64,000 bases of DNA, from positions 79,762 through 143,761 of the forward strand of contig CANJBQ010000002.1 of assembly GCA_947472645.1 (NCBI GenBank), in the 5' to 3' direction. Below are positions 36,537-45,533 of the stretch, piece after piece. Below the pieces are notes generated by a model that saw only the letters and a list, made by a program, of their open reading frames with translations, made no database searches and was not told where the DNA came from. Each line of letters opens with the position of its first letter. Positions within the stretch are counted from its first letter, which is position 1. Source of the stretch: Burkholderiaceae bacterium (GTDB lineage: Bacteria > Pseudomonadota > Gammaproteobacteria > Burkholderiales > Burkholderiaceae). Made by a program: the position numbers and the translations under genes.

Positions 36537-37514
36537 ATGCAAGCACTACGTTTTAATCAAACAGGAGATTTAAATTATCTAGAATTAATCGATTTCCCGA
36601 TTCCTCAGATACAAGAGAATGAAGTTCTGATTGAAGTTCGAGGCGCGAGGCTCAATCGGAATGATTTATCAAACGTGATGGGGCGCCTCCCATATACAAC
36701 AATACCAAGAACCCCAGGGCGTGATTATGCAGGCGTTGTAAAAGATGGCCCTTCAGAGCTCATTGGTCAAGAAGTGTGGGGAACTGGGAAAGAGAATGGA
36801 TTTATTCAAGATGGTAGTCACGCTGCTTATATGAAAATTCATCGAGACGCTATTTCTATTAAACCCAAGTCACTATCGTTTACACAGGCAGCAAATTGCG
36901 GTACTCCCTACATAACAGCTTGGCATGCGATAGAAGGATGTCAGGTGTACGAAGCTACGAAAATTGTTGTGATTGGTGCGAGTGGTGCAGTCGGTAATGC
37001 CGCCATCGAATTAGCCTTAAGAAGAAAAGCAAAAGTATTGGCGTTGGTCAGAAATGAATCGCAATTAAAAGAACTCAGCTTACGTGGGGTACAAGCGGAA
37101 CTATGTAATGTTGAATCTAATTCAGATAGTCTCAAAAAAATAATCCATCATTATTTTGCGGGTGGCCCGGATGTTATCTTTGATACCACGGGACATTGGC
37201 TACCTGCTGCGATTGATGTGATTGGTTCATATGGCAAGGTAGCAGTCATTGTTGCACCTGGGGATGGGCAAGTCACCATCTCTGTCCGGAATCTGTATCG
37301 TAATGGAGCCTCTATCGTTGGCGTGAATTCATTACTCTACTCAGCTCATGAATGTGCTGTGATATTAAATCAGTTAGCTCTTGATTTTGATGCTGGTTTG
37401 ATGCGCCCGCCTCAACATATTGTGGAACATGCTTTAGCTGACGCTAAAAAAATATACCAGGCATTACAGGGGGGGCTACCTGGCATGCATGTTTTCATCC
37501 CTCAGCATATATAG
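36537..37514 (+). CDS. Zinc-free MDR-type quinone/enoyl oxidoreductase
   Basis: This 325-residue NADPH-dependent MDR-family enzyme is quinone-oxidoreductase-like. Seen are RTPGRDYAGVVKDG and the Rossmann motif VVIGASGAVGNAAIELALR. The structural zinc cysteines of alcohol dehydrogenases are absent. It may reduce an enoyl or quinone intermediate. GGAG precedes the ATG. The stop at 37512-37514 is 2 bp before the next start, so the two enzymes are translationally linked. Confidence 0.87.
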   Translation: MQALRFNQTGDLNYLELIDFPIPQIQENEVLIEVRGARLNRNDLSNVMGRLPYTTIPRTPGRDYAGVVKDGPSELIGQEVWGTGKENGFIQDGSHAAYMKIHRDAISIKPKSLSFTQAANCGTPYITAWHAIEGCQVYEATKIVVIGASGAVGNAAIELALRRKAKVLALVRNESQLKELSLRGVQAELCNVESNSDSLKKIIHHYFAGGPDVIFDTTGHWLPAAIDVIGSYGKVAVIVAPGDGQVTISVRNLYRNGASIVGVNSLLYSAHECAVILNQLALDFDAGLMRPPQHIVEHALADAKKIYQALQGGLPGMHVFIPQHI

Positions 37515-37516
37515 CC

Positions 37517-38323
37517 ATGATTAAAATTGTTGATGCACATATTCATATTTGGCAAAGTGGGACCCCTAGAAAAGCCCACCGTCAAACCCCTTATTCTGCT
37601 GAAGAGGTATTGTACGACATGGACGCTGCGGGTGTTCAAGCGGCCATTATTCAACCGCCTGGATGGGATCTAAAGTCGAATCAAATCGCCATAGATGCTG
37701 CTAAAAAATACCCAATGCGATTTGGAATTTTAGGCAACTTTCCCTTAGATGATCCTCATCGTATCGAGATACTTCAGCGTTGGAAGCAGTCTACGAACAT
37801 GTTGGGCCTGCGTTATATTTTGAATGATCCAATCCATCACACCTGGATGCAAGGCAATACATTAGATTGGTTGTGGTCAACAGCCCAGGATTATTCCATT
37901 CCTATTGCGATTGCCGCAAGTAGCCATTTAGAAGTTTTCGCTACGATTGCAAAACGTTTCCCATCGTTGAAACTGATTATCGATCATTTAGGAGTGCCCT
38001 TAGATGCAACTGGCGATCAAGCATTTTTACAAATACCTACACTAATTGAATTGGCTCAATTTTCAAATATAGCCATCAAAGCAACAGCAGTACCTGCTTA
38101 TGCAAGGGATGAATATCCTTATCAAAGTATTGAGCCAGCCATCCACTCGATTTATAAAGCGTTCGGGCCCCATCGATTTTTTTGGGGAAGTGACATTACC
38201 AAACTGCAATGTACATGGTCACAATGCATTGAGTTATTTACTAAAGAGTATGCTTGGATTGGCGAAGAAGAAAAAGAACTCGTCATGGGTCAAGCTCTTT
38301 TAACTTGGTTAGATTGGCATTAA
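37517..38323 (+). CDS. Amidohydrolase-family (TIM-barrel) protein A
   Basis: This 268-residue amidohydrolase_2 member starts with VDAHIHIWQSG, the HxH metal pair, and ends with FFWGSDITKLQCTW, carrying the catalytic Asp. LIIDHLGVPLDATG lies between and provides a further His. Relatives hydrolyse lactones or decarboxylate aromatic acids (for example 2-pyrone-4,6-dicarboxylate lactonase). It is the last gene of the unit that starts with the Bug gene at 35539. The product is unknown. Confidence 0.88.
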   Translation: MIKIVDAHIHIWQSGTPRKAHRQTPYSAEEVLYDMDAAGVQAAIIQPPGWDLKSNQIAIDAAKKYPMRFGILGNFPLDDPHRIEILQRWKQSTNMLGLRYILNDPIHHTWMQGNTLDWLWSTAQDYSIPIAIAASSHLEVFATIAKRFPSLKLIIDHLGVPLDATGDQAFLQIPTLIELAQFSNIAIKATAVPAYARDEYPYQSIEPAIHSIYKAFGPHRFFWGSDITKLQCTWSQCIELFTKEYAWIGEEEKELVMGQALLTWLDWH

Positions 38324-38432
38324 GAAAGAATCATTCAAATAGTATTGACTTTGAGTTACTTGCAGAACAAAACGTATAAGGTGCTATAGCTCATCTCTTT
38401 GGCAAGGACTTAAAGAGCTAGATAAAGCCTAA

Positions 38433-39401
38433 TTATTCAGGCTTAAGTCCAGCGGCCTCAATGACTTTTCGCCAATGATTTTTATCTTTAATGAGAAAAG
38501 ATCTGAACTCATTGGGGCGACTACCAACGATGACAGCGCCAAGATCATTGAGTCTTTTTCTTATTTCAGGCTTCGCTAGAGCAATTTGCATCGCATTATC
38601 AAGTTTTTGAACCGAACTTGCCGAGGTACCGGCGGGGGCGAGCATCCCTACCCACGGCGCAGTTAAATCAAATCCTTTATAGCCAAGTTCTTCCATCGTT
38701 GGCGTATTTGGAAAGTCGGGGTGGCGTTTTACTGTTCCGACAGCTAGTGGCGATAATCTTTTTTGTGCGACCAGGTCGGCAATACCAATAATGGGATAAA
38801 AAATAAAATTCACATTGCCTGCCATAACTTCTGTCAGCGCTGGGGCATTTCCTTTAAAGGGAACATGAATCAGATCAATCTTTGCTTCGGTAGCGAGTAA
38901 TGAACCCGCTAAATGTGAGGATCCTGCATTCCCGGAGGAGCTGTAGCTAATGGTGCCTGGTTTTTCAGAGGCCACTTTGATGAACTCTGGCAATGTTTTA
39001 ATGGGCGAGTTATAGCCAGTTACTAAAATCATCGGAAGATCAGCTACCATGCTGATGGGCTCAAAGCTGGCAACTGGATCATAGCCAGGTTTTTTAAACA
39101 TGATCGCATTGACATTGTGAGATAACGAAGCAAACAGCAAGGTATAGCCGTCGGGAGCTGCCTGTGCGACATACTCAGTAGCAATTTTGGCGTTAGCCCC
39201 AGCTTTGTTTTCGACAATCACCGATTGCCCAAGGGTAGCCGTCATATCCTGAGCTAATACCCGTGCAATCACGTCTGTTGGGCCTCCTGCGGCAAATCCA
39301 ATAATAACCTTGATTGGTTTTTCAGGGTAATTTTGCGCCAAGGCCAAAGAAGCAGATAGTAATCCAAAAACACACATCAAGTTCTTATATACGTGGCTCA
39401 T
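38433..39401 (-). CDS. Bug/TctC family periplasmic binding protein 5
   Basis: This 322-residue protein has a signal peptide ending near SLALAQ and the ligand loop KVIIGFAAGGPTDVIARVLA, with Gly-Phe in place of Pro-Phe. Also seen are KAGANAKIATEYVAQAAPDGY and HVPFKGNAPALTEVMAGN. It lies 23 bp downstream of the dioxygenase gene on the same strand, so uptake of a substrate for that enzyme is plausible. A weak hairpin (AAGCCT/AGGCTT) overlaps its stop codon. Confidence 0.9.
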   Translation of the reverse strand: MSHVYKNLMCVFGLLSASLALAQNYPEKPIKVIIGFAAGGPTDVIARVLAQDMTATLGQSVIVENKAGANAKIATEYVAQAAPDGYTLLFASLSHNVNAIMFKKPGYDPVASFEPISMVADLPMILVTGYNSPIKTLPEFIKVASEKPGTISYSSSGNAGSSHLAGSLLATEAKIDLIHVPFKGNAPALTEVMAGNVNFIFYPIIGIADLVAQKRLSPLAVGTVKRHPDFPNTPTMEELGYKGFDLTAPWVGMLAPAGTSASSVQKLDNAMQIALAKPEIRKRLNDLGAVIVGSRPNEFRSFLIKDKNHWRKVIEAAGLKPE

Positions 39402-39424
39402 AAAATGGGAATCTCTTGGTTAAA

Positions 39425-40294
39425 TTAAAAAAATAAATTAGCGGCAACTTGGCAGCGTTTGATATATCGATGTTCATGAGGTAGGTAGTCTGCAACAGCG
39501 TTATGAATCGTACCCATGTTATCCCACATCAAAACTGTTTTTTCTTCCCACTCAAAGGCATAACGATATTTTTTTTGTAATTGATGCTCAAAGAGAAAAT
39601 TCAGCAGTTGAGTACTTTCATCGTCATTGAGTTCATTAATGCGGATGGAGTACCCAGGATTTGCATAAAGCACTTTTTTCTTTGAAATCGGGTGTATCAA
39701 AATGGCAGGGTGGGCAACTGGAGGCTTGGAACGCAGTTGCTCTGGAGTTAGTGGTGGACGAGAGCTACCTTTTTCTTGACGCATCTTTTCCCAGAACTTA
39801 TTGAAATCGTGTGTAATTGTTTTGTTTTCCAGGAGTGTCTGAATATCTTTAGGTAATCCTTCGTAAGCCGCTTGCATATTGGAAAACTCTGTATTGCCTA
39901 ATGATTGGCCATTTCGGTAAGGTATTTTGATACCATAAAGAATATTAGCGAAGGCAATCATTTTGTTGTATGACATATCTGTATGCCAGTCTTGACCAGC
40001 GTCAGATAGGCCAAGAGGCTTACCGTCTTCGACCATATTCGATAAGGTCATTACTTCTGGCAAGTCAGGATCTTGAGCAATCTTTGCGACATTGATTTCT
40101 AGGTCACCAAAATTGGCGCTAAAGTCTCGTACTTGTCTTGGGTGGAGTTCTTGTTTTGTAAAGGCTAAAACGCCGTATTCTCCCAACCAATGAATAATTT
40201 GATCACGGTCCACTGGGGTAATCGGCTGCGATAAGTCTGCGCCAACGACCTTAGCGCCGAGTACTTTATTTTCTGGAATAACATGCATATTCAT
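39425..40294 (-). CDS. TauD/TfdA-type Fe(II)/2-oxoglutarate dioxygenase
   Basis: The 289-residue enzyme has the 2-His-1-carboxylate triad: H104 and D106 in WHTDMSYN and H264 in MGTIHNAVADY, with the 2-oxoglutarate Arg near R276. Relatives release sulfite from taurine or oxidatively cleave aryloxyacetates. The length and AFTKQELHPRQVRDFSANFG segment match the family. With the adjacent Bug gene it could form an uptake and oxidation pair. Substrate not determinable; no sulfur-starvation genes are nearby. Confidence 0.9.
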   Translation of the reverse strand: MNMHVIPENKVLGAKVVGADLSQPITPVDRDQIIHWLGEYGVLAFTKQELHPRQVRDFSANFGDLEINVAKIAQDPDLPEVMTLSNMVEDGKPLGLSDAGQDWHTDMSYNKMIAFANILYGIKIPYRNGQSLGNTEFSNMQAAYEGLPKDIQTLLENKTITHDFNKFWEKMRQEKGSSRPPLTPEQLRSKPPVAHPAILIHPISKKKVLYANPGYSIRINELNDDESTQLLNFLFEHQLQKKYRYAFEWEEKTVLMWDNMGTIHNAVADYLPHEHRYIKRCQVAANLFF

Positions 40295-40417
40295 TAACTA
40301 ATGGTTGTACTGAGCCTATTTATAAAAGATATTCGTATAAATAACAAGTTAGGATTACCCCATGGCCTTTGTGAAACGGTTTAAGGGTGAAACGCTGTAA
40401 TGCATTAATATCATTAT

Positions 40418-41581
40418 ATGAGCACCTCAATACAACGATTTTATTCAATTGCTGATTTACGTTCGCATGCCAAAAAGAGGCTACCAAAGGCTATTTTTGA
40501 TTTTTTTGATGGCGGCGCGGAAGATGAATTAACTCTTCGCAGAAATGTGCAGGCATTTCAAGAAAAGAGGCTCATCCCTAAAGTCCTGAATGATGTTTCT
40601 TCGATTAATCACTCTGCCCCAATGCTTGGTGGTCTTAGCTCTCTGCCATGCGCGATAGCCCCCACTGGTGCAGTCGCTTTTGGGTGGCCTAAAGGGGATA
40701 TTGCCATTGCCAAAGCTGCCGCCGCATTTAATATTCCGTATTGCTTATCAACAACTGCCACAGCTTCGATAGAGCAGATCGCGAGAGAAGCTCCTGGAAG
40801 GCATTGGTTTCAGGCATACATACTTAAAAATCGAGTGTTTTTTGATCAATTACTCCAGCGTGCTCATGATGCGGATTATGAAGCTTTGATGATCACGGTG
40901 GATTTGCCCGTCGGAGGAAAGCGAGAAAGAGACTCTCGGAACGATTTTAAAATTCCTTTTCATCTGACCTTGCGTAATTTCATAGATTTTTCTTCGAGAC
41001 CTTTTTGGGCCTTGCCGATGCTTTTCAAAGGGATACCTGAGTTGGCAAATTTGATTGGCTTAGAGACGGCAAATCCAGAAAAGCAAAATTTAGGTTCATC
41101 TGTTGGCAAAAATTATGATCCATCATTTAATTGGGAGAGACTGGCTCGTATTCGAGATCAATGGCCCAGGAAATTAATCATTAAAGGTGTCCTTAATCCT
41201 GAGGATGCTCAGCGTTTAGTTCCATTGGGTTGTGACGCTATCGTTGTGTCTAACCATGGCGGTCGTCAACTTGATGGTTCCATTGCAACTTTAGATGCTT
41301 TACCAGATGTTGTTAGGGCAGTGAACCAGGCAGTTCCGGTGTATATCGATGGTGGGATTCGTCGGGGCTCCGATATCGTGAAGGCACTTGCTAGTGGGGC
41401 TAACGGAGTTCTTATTGGCCGGGCAACTTTATATGGTGCTATTGCGGCGGGTGAGGAAGGGGCACACCACGCCCTAGCGATATTGCAAGATGAATTAAAG
41501 AGGACGATGCAACTGTGCGGAGTATCTAAACTGGAAGAAATTGATCAGACACTGTTAGCAAGACCTCATTCATCACCTTAG
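40418..41581 (+). CDS. FMN-dependent alpha-hydroxy-acid oxidase/dehydrogenase
   Basis: This 387-residue TIM-barrel flavoprotein is of the LldD/glycolate oxidase/mandelate dehydrogenase family. The catalytic His280 is in VVSNHGGRQLDGS; FMN contacts are in YIDGGIRRGSDIVKAL and GANGVLIGRATLYG; the N-terminal IFDFFDGGAEDELTLRRN is a family hallmark. It oxidises an L-2-hydroxy acid. It is divergent from the dioxygenase gene and converges with the FAH gene 4 bp away. The substrate (lactate, glycolate, mandelate-like) cannot be told apart. Confidence 0.92.
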   Translation: MSTSIQRFYSIADLRSHAKKRLPKAIFDFFDGGAEDELTLRRNVQAFQEKRLIPKVLNDVSSINHSAPMLGGLSSLPCAIAPTGAVAFGWPKGDIAIAKAAAAFNIPYCLSTTATASIEQIAREAPGRHWFQAYILKNRVFFDQLLQRAHDADYEALMITVDLPVGGKRERDSRNDFKIPFHLTLRNFIDFSSRPFWALPMLFKGIPELANLIGLETANPEKQNLGSSVGKNYDPSFNWERLARIRDQWPRKLIIKGVLNPEDAQRLVPLGCDAIVVSNHGGRQLDGSIATLDALPDVVRAVNQAVPVYIDGGIRRGSDIVKALASGANGVLIGRATLYGAIAAGEEGAHHALAILQDELKRTMQLCGVSKLEEIDQTLLARPHSSP

Positions 41582-41585
41582 AAAT

Positions 41586-42428
41586 TTAGATTTCGGCTAC
41601 CACAGCATTTTTCAGTATTCCAAGATGAGAAATTTCTACTTCTAATTGATCTCCAGCCTTCATCCATAATGGTGGATTTCTGGCAAAACCAACACCTTCT
41701 GGCGTTCCTGTAGCAATAATGTCACCAGGTAAAAGAGGTGTATAGCTCGATATATATTCGATTAAATAAGGGATATCAAAAATCAGGTCATCAGTTTTAG
41801 TGTGTTGGACTTCTATACCATTTAAACGAGTTTGAAGATGCAAATCGCTTGGGTTACCAACCTCATCGGCACTCACGAAGTAGGGGCCAAAACTACCCGT
41901 CCCAAAAAAATTCTTTCCAGCGGTGAGCGAATGCGCAAACTGAAAGTCACGAATACTACCATCCATAAAAATCGAATATCCAGCAATATGACTCAGCGCA
42001 TCTTGACGTGAAATATGTCTACCTTCTTTTCCAATCACAACGGCAAGTTCACCTTCAAAATCAAATTGATTCGAGACCTTTGGCAAAATAATATTTTGCT
42101 GATGAGCAACAACAGAAGAAACTAGACGGATAAACATACTCGGAAAATCTGGCATTTTCATATTCGCCTCAGCAAGATGGCCGCGGTAGTTTCTGCCGAT
42201 GCAAATAAATCTACCCGCATCAAGGAGAGGTTTTTGAAATTGAATATCGGATAAAGCATAGTCAGTATCAAATCGAAGGGCTTGGTCTTGGAGGTTTTTT
42301 AGAGAGCGGTTGGTGAGAGTGCTTATTAACGAAGTCCCAGGCAACCTTACGCCTAGATCGATGACTCGATCCTGATCGACGACGCCGAAAGATAATTGAT
42401 TATTAATGCTAAAGGAGATGAATTTCAT
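41586..42428 (-). CDS. FAH-family protein B
   Basis: This 280-residue protein is the second FAH-family enzyme. It carries CIGRNYRGHLAEANM, FDFEGELAVVIGKEGRHI with acidic metal ligands, GYSIFMDGSIRDFQF and IIATGTPEGVGFARNP. The layout matches ureidoglycolate lyase / 2-hydroxyhepta-2,4-diene-1,7-dioate isomerase-like members, which is why many annotations disagree on function. It is divergent from the amidohydrolase at 42539. Probably acts on a 2-oxo or hydroxy acid from the surrounding pathway. Confidence 0.88.
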   Translation of the reverse strand: MKFISFSINNQLSFGVVDQDRVIDLGVRLPGTSLISTLTNRSLKNLQDQALRFDTDYALSDIQFQKPLLDAGRFICIGRNYRGHLAEANMKMPDFPSMFIRLVSSVVAHQQNIILPKVSNQFDFEGELAVVIGKEGRHISRQDALSHIAGYSIFMDGSIRDFQFAHSLTAGKNFFGTGSFGPYFVSADEVGNPSDLHLQTRLNGIEVQHTKTDDLIFDIPYLIEYISSYTPLLPGDIIATGTPEGVGFARNPPLWMKAGDQLEVEISHLGILKNAVVAEI

Positions 42429-42538
42429 TGCATTACTTTCTTGAAAGGGGTTAGTCGCTCAATGGTTCTGGGGGGGGAGTTAAGTCTATCTAAAATCATT
42501 TATGCAATAATAATCTCATATAAAAATGAGGAGACAAA

Positions 42539-43432
42539 ATGCCATACCAAGGACCAGTTATTGATACACATTATCATATTTGGGAACGTAAGAATATTGG
42601 GTGGTTACAAGATCCAGCATTGCCAAGAATGGCAGGAGATTATTTTGGACTAAGAAGGGATTACCCTATTGAAGAATGGTTACATGATATTACGCCAGAG
42701 GGGGTCACAAAATCCGTTCATGTCACTGCCAATTGGGGGGCTGACAAAGGATTAGAAGAAACTAAATGGCTGCAAGCCATTGCCGACAAGCACGGGCATC
42801 CTCACGGCATTACATTTCAAGCAGACTTAACGGATCCCGATATCGAAAATAAGATCAAGGCGCAAGTTCAGTATCCGAACGTGCGCGGGGTTCGTCAACA
42901 GCTCCATTGGGATAGTCATCCTATTCGCCGCACCGTTAGTCGACCAGATCTTTGCAATACCCCGGAGTTCCGGCGTGGCTTTGCCTTTTTAGAAAAATAT
43001 CATTTACATTTTGAGTTGCAAATCTTTTCAGCTCAAATGCCTTTTGCATTAGAGCTGGTTAAAGCTTTTCCCAATGTTCAGTTTATTTTGTTGCATAGTG
43101 GCATGTTAAATGATCGATCACAACTCATGATTGATCAGTGGCGCGCTGCATTAATGTCAGTTGCTGTTTATCCGAATGTTCACGTTAAATTGTCTGGGTT
43201 AGGGATGTTTTCTTTAGGTGTTACACAACCACAATTAAGGCAAGTGATTAGAGACTCGATTCAAATATTTGGCGTTGATCGAACAATATATGGAAGTAAT
43301 TTCCCATTGGAAAAATTACACTCGAGCTATGCTGATTTATTTGCAGGATACAAAAAAGTGATGTCTGAATATCATGAACACGAGCAAAAAAAGATTTTCT
43401 ATGAAAATGCGGTGAAGTTCTATCGACTCTGA
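42539..43432 (+). CDS. Amidohydrolase-family (TIM-barrel) protein B
   Basis: This 297-residue amidohydrolase_2 protein starts with VIDTHYHIWERKN (metal pair HxH), continues with FILLHSGMLND and ends with TIYGSNFPLEKLHSSY. GAGGAG precedes the ATG by a good distance. It differs in sequence from the amidohydrolase at 37517 and ends 4 bp before the converging Bug gene. It may hydrolyse a lactone or decarboxylate an acid formed by the neighbouring enzymes. Confidence 0.88.
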   Translation: MPYQGPVIDTHYHIWERKNIGWLQDPALPRMAGDYFGLRRDYPIEEWLHDITPEGVTKSVHVTANWGADKGLEETKWLQAIADKHGHPHGITFQADLTDPDIENKIKAQVQYPNVRGVRQQLHWDSHPIRRTVSRPDLCNTPEFRRGFAFLEKYHLHFELQIFSAQMPFALELVKAFPNVQFILLHSGMLNDRSQLMIDQWRAALMSVAVYPNVHVKLSGLGMFSLGVTQPQLRQVIRDSIQIFGVDRTIYGSNFPLEKLHSSYADLFAGYKKVMSEYHEHEQKKIFYENAVKFYRL

Positions 43433-43436
43433 CAGT

Positions 43437-44411
43437 TTATTGAGGCTCTATACCGGCGTTTTTCGTATAGGTAATCCAGCGATCAATTTCAGACTGGACA
43501 TATTTTTTCATCTCTTCAAGAGTCATGTTTTGAGAATGGATGCCAAGATTATCAAATTTGGTTTTAACCGTCGGATCACTTAATGATTTATTCGCCCATT
43601 GATTTAAAGCATTCACGATATCGGGTGGTGTTTTGGCTGGCGCACTAAGGGCGAGGTATGCGGTTAATTCGAAGCCAGGGTATGTTTCAGCAATCGCAGG
43701 GACGTTTGGCCATTTTTTATAACGTTGAAGGCTAGTCACACCAATAGGAAGAATTTTTTTACTCTCGACAAAACTTCCTCCAGATGCTGTTTCTAGGAAT
43801 AGTAATTGAATTTGTCCTCCCATCAAATCGGTAATAGCATTACCAATTGTTTTATAGGACACGCCAGTTAAATTTGCACCTGATCGTGATTTTAACTGTT
43901 CTGCCGACATCAAAGATGCGGAGTTATAAAACCCATAAAAAACTTTTCCTGGATTATTGTTGGAGTAAGTGACTAATGAGTTGATCGAGTTAAACGGTGA
44001 ATCTGGGGGAATTGTTCCCACCATAGATACATACCCAAAAGAGGCAATGTTCACAAAATCTTTAACAGGGTCATAGGGTAGTTTTTTAAATAGGCTAACG
44101 TTAGCTGCGTGCGTAGTATTGGTGGAGAGAAGTAAAGTATAGCCATCTGGCTCAGCATTTTTGGCAGCTTCAGTGCCTAAAATACCACTTGCCCCAGGTT
44201 TGTTTTCTATAAAGACACTTTGCTTTGTTTGTCCTTCTAGGTATTGTCCAAAAATTCGAGCCAAAATATCACCTGTTCCACCAGCACCAAATGGAACAAT
44301 AATTTTTACAGACTTAGTTGGATAACTTGTTTGAGAATAGGCGTTTTGAAAAATGGGTAACAAGGTAAAGCAACTTAAAAAAAGCACTTTTACTAATAAT
44401 GTTCGATTCAT
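43437..44411 (-). CDS. Bug/TctC family periplasmic binding protein 6
   Basis: This 324-residue protein starts at ATG 44411, supported by AGGGG upstream, rather than at a more distant ATG. A signal peptide ends near NAYSQ. The ligand loop is VKIIVPFGAGGTGDILARIF; GASGILGTEAAKNAEPDGY follows. The usual HVPYKG segment is changed to GVSYKTIGNAITDLMGG, a noticeable deviation at the site that normally contacts ligand. Confidence 0.9.
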   Translation of the reverse strand: MNRTLLVKVLFLSCFTLLPIFQNAYSQTSYPTKSVKIIVPFGAGGTGDILARIFGQYLEGQTKQSVFIENKPGASGILGTEAAKNAEPDGYTLLLSTNTTHAANVSLFKKLPYDPVKDFVNIASFGYVSMVGTIPPDSPFNSINSLVTYSNNNPGKVFYGFYNSASLMSAEQLKSRSGANLTGVSYKTIGNAITDLMGGQIQLLFLETASGGSFVESKKILPIGVTSLQRYKKWPNVPAIAETYPGFELTAYLALSAPAKTPPDIVNALNQWANKSLSDPTVKTKFDNLGIHSQNMTLEEMKKYVQSEIDRWITYTKNAGIEPQ

Positions 44412-44549
44412 GTTAGCCCCTAATATTATTTTTTTATATTGATGAACTAATTTAACATTAAAAGCAATCAATGACGTATTTTCAATAAAGCCCATTAATC
44501 AGAGTTCTATTTCCCATCATTTTCAAACAGATTCTTTTTAGAAACGCTT

Positions 44550-45533
44550 CTATGGCTTATCAGCAATTTTTGCGCTTTTAAGAATCTCACCCCATCTTTT
44601 ATATGCTTTTTCTAAAAGGAGTTGAGTTTCTAGGATGGAACTAGGAGATCCGTTAATACCAATTCTATCTAAATTTATTTGAGTGCTGGGCTGATTCAAG
44701 GATGCCGTTAAAGCACGATGAAGTTTATCTATAACCTCAGGCGGGGTTAATTTTGGAGCGACCAAAATATGCCAGCCACTGATTTCAACAGGAAAATTTT
44801 GTTCAATCAGGGTTGGGATCTCCGGGGCTTGGCTAACTCTTTTTTTACTAGTAATTCCGAGGATGATAACTCTACCATTTTTGGCTTGAGGAATAGCGAC
44901 GGATAATGGCACCATCATTGCCTGAACTTCTCCAGATGAAACCGCCGTGATGGCGGGTGAAGCCCCTGGGAAAGGGACGTGAACTAAGTCAATCTGTGCA
45001 ACGTTCTTTAAAAGTTCAAATGCTATTTGGGAAGTGCTTCCGACACCCCAAGATGAAAAATTATATTTACGGGGATTCTTTAGAGCTAGGGAAACTAGTT
45101 CACTGACACTACGAATGTTTAGGTTTGGTGATGCCACTAAAGCAAATGGAAAGTCCCCAATAACACCAACGGCAGTAAAGTCTTTGAGTGCGTCGTAATT
45201 GATTTTAGAATAGTAATGGGGATTAATCGCTAATGTTTCAGCCGTGCCAAGAAGCAGTGTGTAACCATCCGGCTTTGCATGAGCGACATAGTCTGCACCA
45301 ATCATCGCATTTGCCCCGGGCTTATTATCCACAATGATTGATTGATTCAATTTCTCTTGAAGAGCTTGGGATATTGTCCTAGCACTAATATCGACATTTC
45401 CCCCAGCAGTAAAAGGAACAACGATATGAATGGGTTTATCGGGAAATTCTGCAAACGAAGAGGAGCAGAAAATGATAGAAAAAAGTAATAGCCATCCATG
45501 CTTGCGCAAACGATGTAAAGTTTTAGTGATCAT
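44550..45533 (-). CDS. Bug/TctC family periplasmic binding protein 7
   Basis: This 327-residue protein has a clear signal peptide (GWLLLFSIIFCSSSFAEF) if started at ATG 45533, which overlaps the end of the racemase-like gene by 11 bp. The ligand loop is IHIVVPFTAGGNVDISARTI; HVPFPGASPAITAVSSGE is present. Overlap with the upstream gene means the two are co-translated, so the ligand is probably linked to the racemase-fold enzyme. Confidence 0.9.
   Translation of the reverse strand: MITKTLHRLRKHGWLLLFSIIFCSSSFAEFPDKPIHIVVPFTAGGNVDISARTISQALQEKLNQSIIVDNKPGANAMIGADYVAHAKPDGYTLLLGTAETLAINPHYYSKINYDALKDFTAVGVIGDFPFALVASPNLNIRSVSELVSLALKNPRKYNFSSWGVGSTSQIAFELLKNVAQIDLVHVPFPGASPAITAVSSGEVQAMMVPLSVAIPQAKNGRVIILGITSKKRVSQAPEIPTLIEQNFPVEISGWHILVAPKLTPPEVIDKLHRALTASLNQPSTQINLDRIGINGSPSSILETQLLLEKAYKRWGEILKSAKIADKP

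Noticed and set aside
38425..38444. AAGCCT/AGGCTT hairpin at the end of a Bug gene as terminator
   Set aside because: Only 6 bp of stem, an eight-base loop that includes the stop codon, and a weak T tract.
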